Shown here piece after piece: positions 62,270 to 64,000 of a DNA stretch of 64,000 nt. The notes beneath the pieces are model-generated. The model did not search any database. It worked only from the letters and a program-made list of their open reading frames with translations, and had not been told where the DNA came from. The position numbers were made by a program, and so were the translations under genes. Position 1 is the stretch's first letter. Every line of letters begins with the position of its first letter. The DNA is taken from positions 519,001-583,000 of the forward strand of contig PUQB01000070.1 in the NCBI GenBank assembly GCA_003024785.1, written 5' to 3'. The stretch is from Selaginella tamariscina. Taxonomy: Eukaryota; Streptophyta; Lycopodiopsida; Selaginellales; Selaginellaceae.

Positions 62270-63000
62270 TTGTTTGTTTTATAGATTTTGGACACATCCA
62301 TACAGTCTAGGAGGATGTCATTTAAAGAATGAACACAAGGATTCTTTTGATACTAAGTTAAGTCTTAGTGTAAAGTATGAACTTACTCTTTTTTGCATTC
62401 TTTCTTGTAGAGAAAACTATTATGTTTTTCAATATGGATATTCAGCTAAACTACCCCATTGATGGAGTTTTCCCACACGTGTGGAAGAAATGGGTGTGAA
62501 GATTAATATATGAAAAAATTTCTTAAATAACCTTTAAATTTTAAATATTTTCATAATCTGTCTTTTTTTTTTCCAAACCCTTGGTAGTATAAAAATTAAA
62601 TTAAATTGTAAATAGACTGATGAATTTAAATAATGATTCATTATTTTAAACAATGAAATTAATCATTCTAAACTTTAAATTAAATTAATAATCTATATTA
62701 ATAAAATAACTATCCCATACATATAATTTAAATAAATATTTTATTTAAACATTATGCCCAAGCCTAATCCAACGGCCCCAATACTGCCACGTAATTTAAT
62801 ATGTCATATGGTCATTAAATGGGATATTGATGACAACATACACAGAATGGTGTGTGTAAGAGAGGTGTGTGTGTGCACAATTTGTTGATATATCTAGCAT
62901 GTGATGTAAATAGGCTTTGAACATGAATGGAGAGAGTCGGGGAAGAAGGAAGTTTAGCTGCATGTCAAAAAGAGAGAAGTAAACTTTTATATATCAGGTT
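62270..63000 (+). repeat. Inverted partial copy of 1390-2600, with a BTB exon B remnant
   Basis: Bases 62270-62600 are the reverse complement of about 2330-2600 ('attttggacacatcca', 'ggatgtcattta', 'aaataacctttaaattt'). Bases 62850-62980 match the reverse complement of 1390-1510: 'cacaatttgttgatatatct', 'gcatgtgatgtaaatag', then exon B of the BTB gene (about 62914-62975, 'gagagagtcggggaagaagg'). Exon B here has lost its frame and an in-frame stop follows. Exon A and the sequence between are missing. Confidence 0.85.
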
Positions 63001-63299
63001 CCTTGTGGAAATAACTAGTTGGTCGATAAACACTCATTTCTACGACCATTTAATGGTTTGATCTTGATGTATATGCACACACACATATATAAGAAGGGGT
63101 TCATCGTAGCCTATTTTTCAGCATAGGCTAATGTGATTCATGATGAACTTAACTAGAAGCTTCGTCCATTGGATGTGACCATAATAAAGTTACTTAAAGA
63201 ATTTAAAACTAATTAAACCATGAAACATTCTACAACTTTAAGAAGTCTTACTAACTATAGAGAATGCTTTAATACCAATTATTAAAATATTTACCTAAA

Positions 63300-63490
63300 G
63301 GGCTAACATGTGGCAACACATGACTGCCAATTGACCATCCCACGTCAACATCATGTGTGAGTAATGTTAAATATTCCAAGGCAACCCTAAGAGCTTAACT
63401 CTTATGCACAAGTATGCATGGGACTTAGGGTCCTATCCTAAGTCATGTGGCTAACACGTGGCAACACATGACTACCAAGTGGCCATCCGG
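63300..63490. repeat. Short dispersed repeat, two copies, target of the terminal element
   Basis: 'ggctaacatgtggcaacaca' (63301) recurs as 'ggctaacacgtggcaacaca' (63449), each followed by 'tgact.ccaa.tg.ccatcc'. A more distant relative is at 10990-11060. The second copy is cut by the element at 63491. Confidence 0.75.
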
Positions 63491-63980
63491 CCCCGAGGAG
63501 GTTACTTGTCATGGCTCGGTATGCCAGCACCATCAGTTCTGGTTCTGGTACGGTTTAAGTAGGTATACCATTACCCCTAACCTTAAATATTTTAAAATTT
63601 TAATTTTTTTACTAGCCCTCAAACCTCAACATTATGAAAAAATAGGTTTTATTACAGCCCCCGTAAAATATATTAATTTTTGTCTTAAAAAATTAGATAT
63701 ACTTTGCACAAAACCCAAGGCCACTACTCCTCTCCTATCCTCTTCAAGCAAATGGACAATTATGTCTCGATCTGCTGCACCTGCTGATCCAGTTGCACTC
63801 GACACTCCCTGAGCCATACCCTACATACCCTAATGGGCTAACCCCAAGTCATAAAAATAATTTTTTTTTAAAAACTGTTAACCCCCACCCTAAATTGTAA
63901 ACAGTCAAAAAAGGTCAAATTAAACCCCATGCCGTACACGCTCCTATGGCATATGGCTTGGTAAAAGTGAACTCCCTAGG
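63491..63980. mobile_element. Small non-autonomous DNA element (MITE-like)
   Basis: CATCCGG lies on both sides (63484-63490 and 63981-63987), or 8 bp with one mismatch. The ends are diverged inverted repeats: left CCCCGAGGAGGTTACTTGTC, right (reverse complement) CCTAGGGAGTTCACTTTTAC. The right end is close to the right end of the 5.55 kb transposon (CCCAGGGAGTTCACTCTATT), suggesting the same family. The interior is AT-rich with no convincing gene. Confidence 0.6.
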
Positions 63981-64000
63981 CATCCGGTATCAACACCTTG

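Overview
This 64 kb window is nuclear DNA of a land plant. It shows spliced genes with GT/AG introns, a plant-type U1 snRNA gene, a plant MYB-CC transcription factor, a steroleosin-like short-chain dehydrogenase, a plant cap N7-methyltransferase and a POB1/LRB-like BTB gene. Intergenic DNA is AT-rich and full of (CA)n, (TA)n and (GA)n microsatellites. A fossil Ty3 element whose reverse transcriptase looks Tcn1/Tf-like, and a DNA transposon of a type I associate with spore-bearing plants, hint at a non-seed plant (moss, lycophyte or fern). That is inference only, and no species can be named.

Layout. 1-4500 holds a decayed BTB gene and repeated fragments of the 3' end and flank of a MYB-CC gene. 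4518-6227 is the MYB-CC gene itself, on the minus strand. 7476-9464 is a decayed Mutator-like element with about 90-bp inverted ends. 9.5-21.5 kb is gene-poor, AT-rich DNA with an old broken Ty3/gypsy element (about 11.9-14.4 kb). 21697-23546 is an apparently intact seven-exon dehydrogenase gene on the plus strand. 24249-28374 is a roughly 17-exon cap methyltransferase gene on the minus strand. 30604-30763 is a U1 snRNA gene on the minus strand with its own TATA and upstream element. 30955-37653 is a second BTB gene copy whose first intron contains a young Ty3/gypsy element (32505-37287).

37.7-51.9 kb is AT-rich DNA followed by a LINE on the minus strand. The LINE is split by a 5.55 kb DNA transposon (45630-51179) with an 8-9 bp target duplication, a multi-exon transposase gene and unusual extra domains. 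This is the most novel object in the window. 53723-55797 is a Crinkler/RHS-type NTPase-nuclease gene. 57189-57908 is a small unrecognised spliced coding unit ending in a cysteine cluster. 60754-61481 is a PLATZ-like zinc-finger gene with an apparent frameshift.

The window has been repeatedly shuffled. Partial copies of the MYB-CC 3' end occur at four places and of the BTB gene at four places. The upstream region of the Crinkler/RHS gene is duplicated at 59.1-60.7 kb. The block at 58.4-59.0 kb is duplicated at 61.5-62.0 kb. The block 62.27-63.0 kb is an inverted partial copy of about 1.39-2.6 kb. A small non-autonomous element closes the window (63491-63980), and its right end resembles that of the 5.55 kb transposon.
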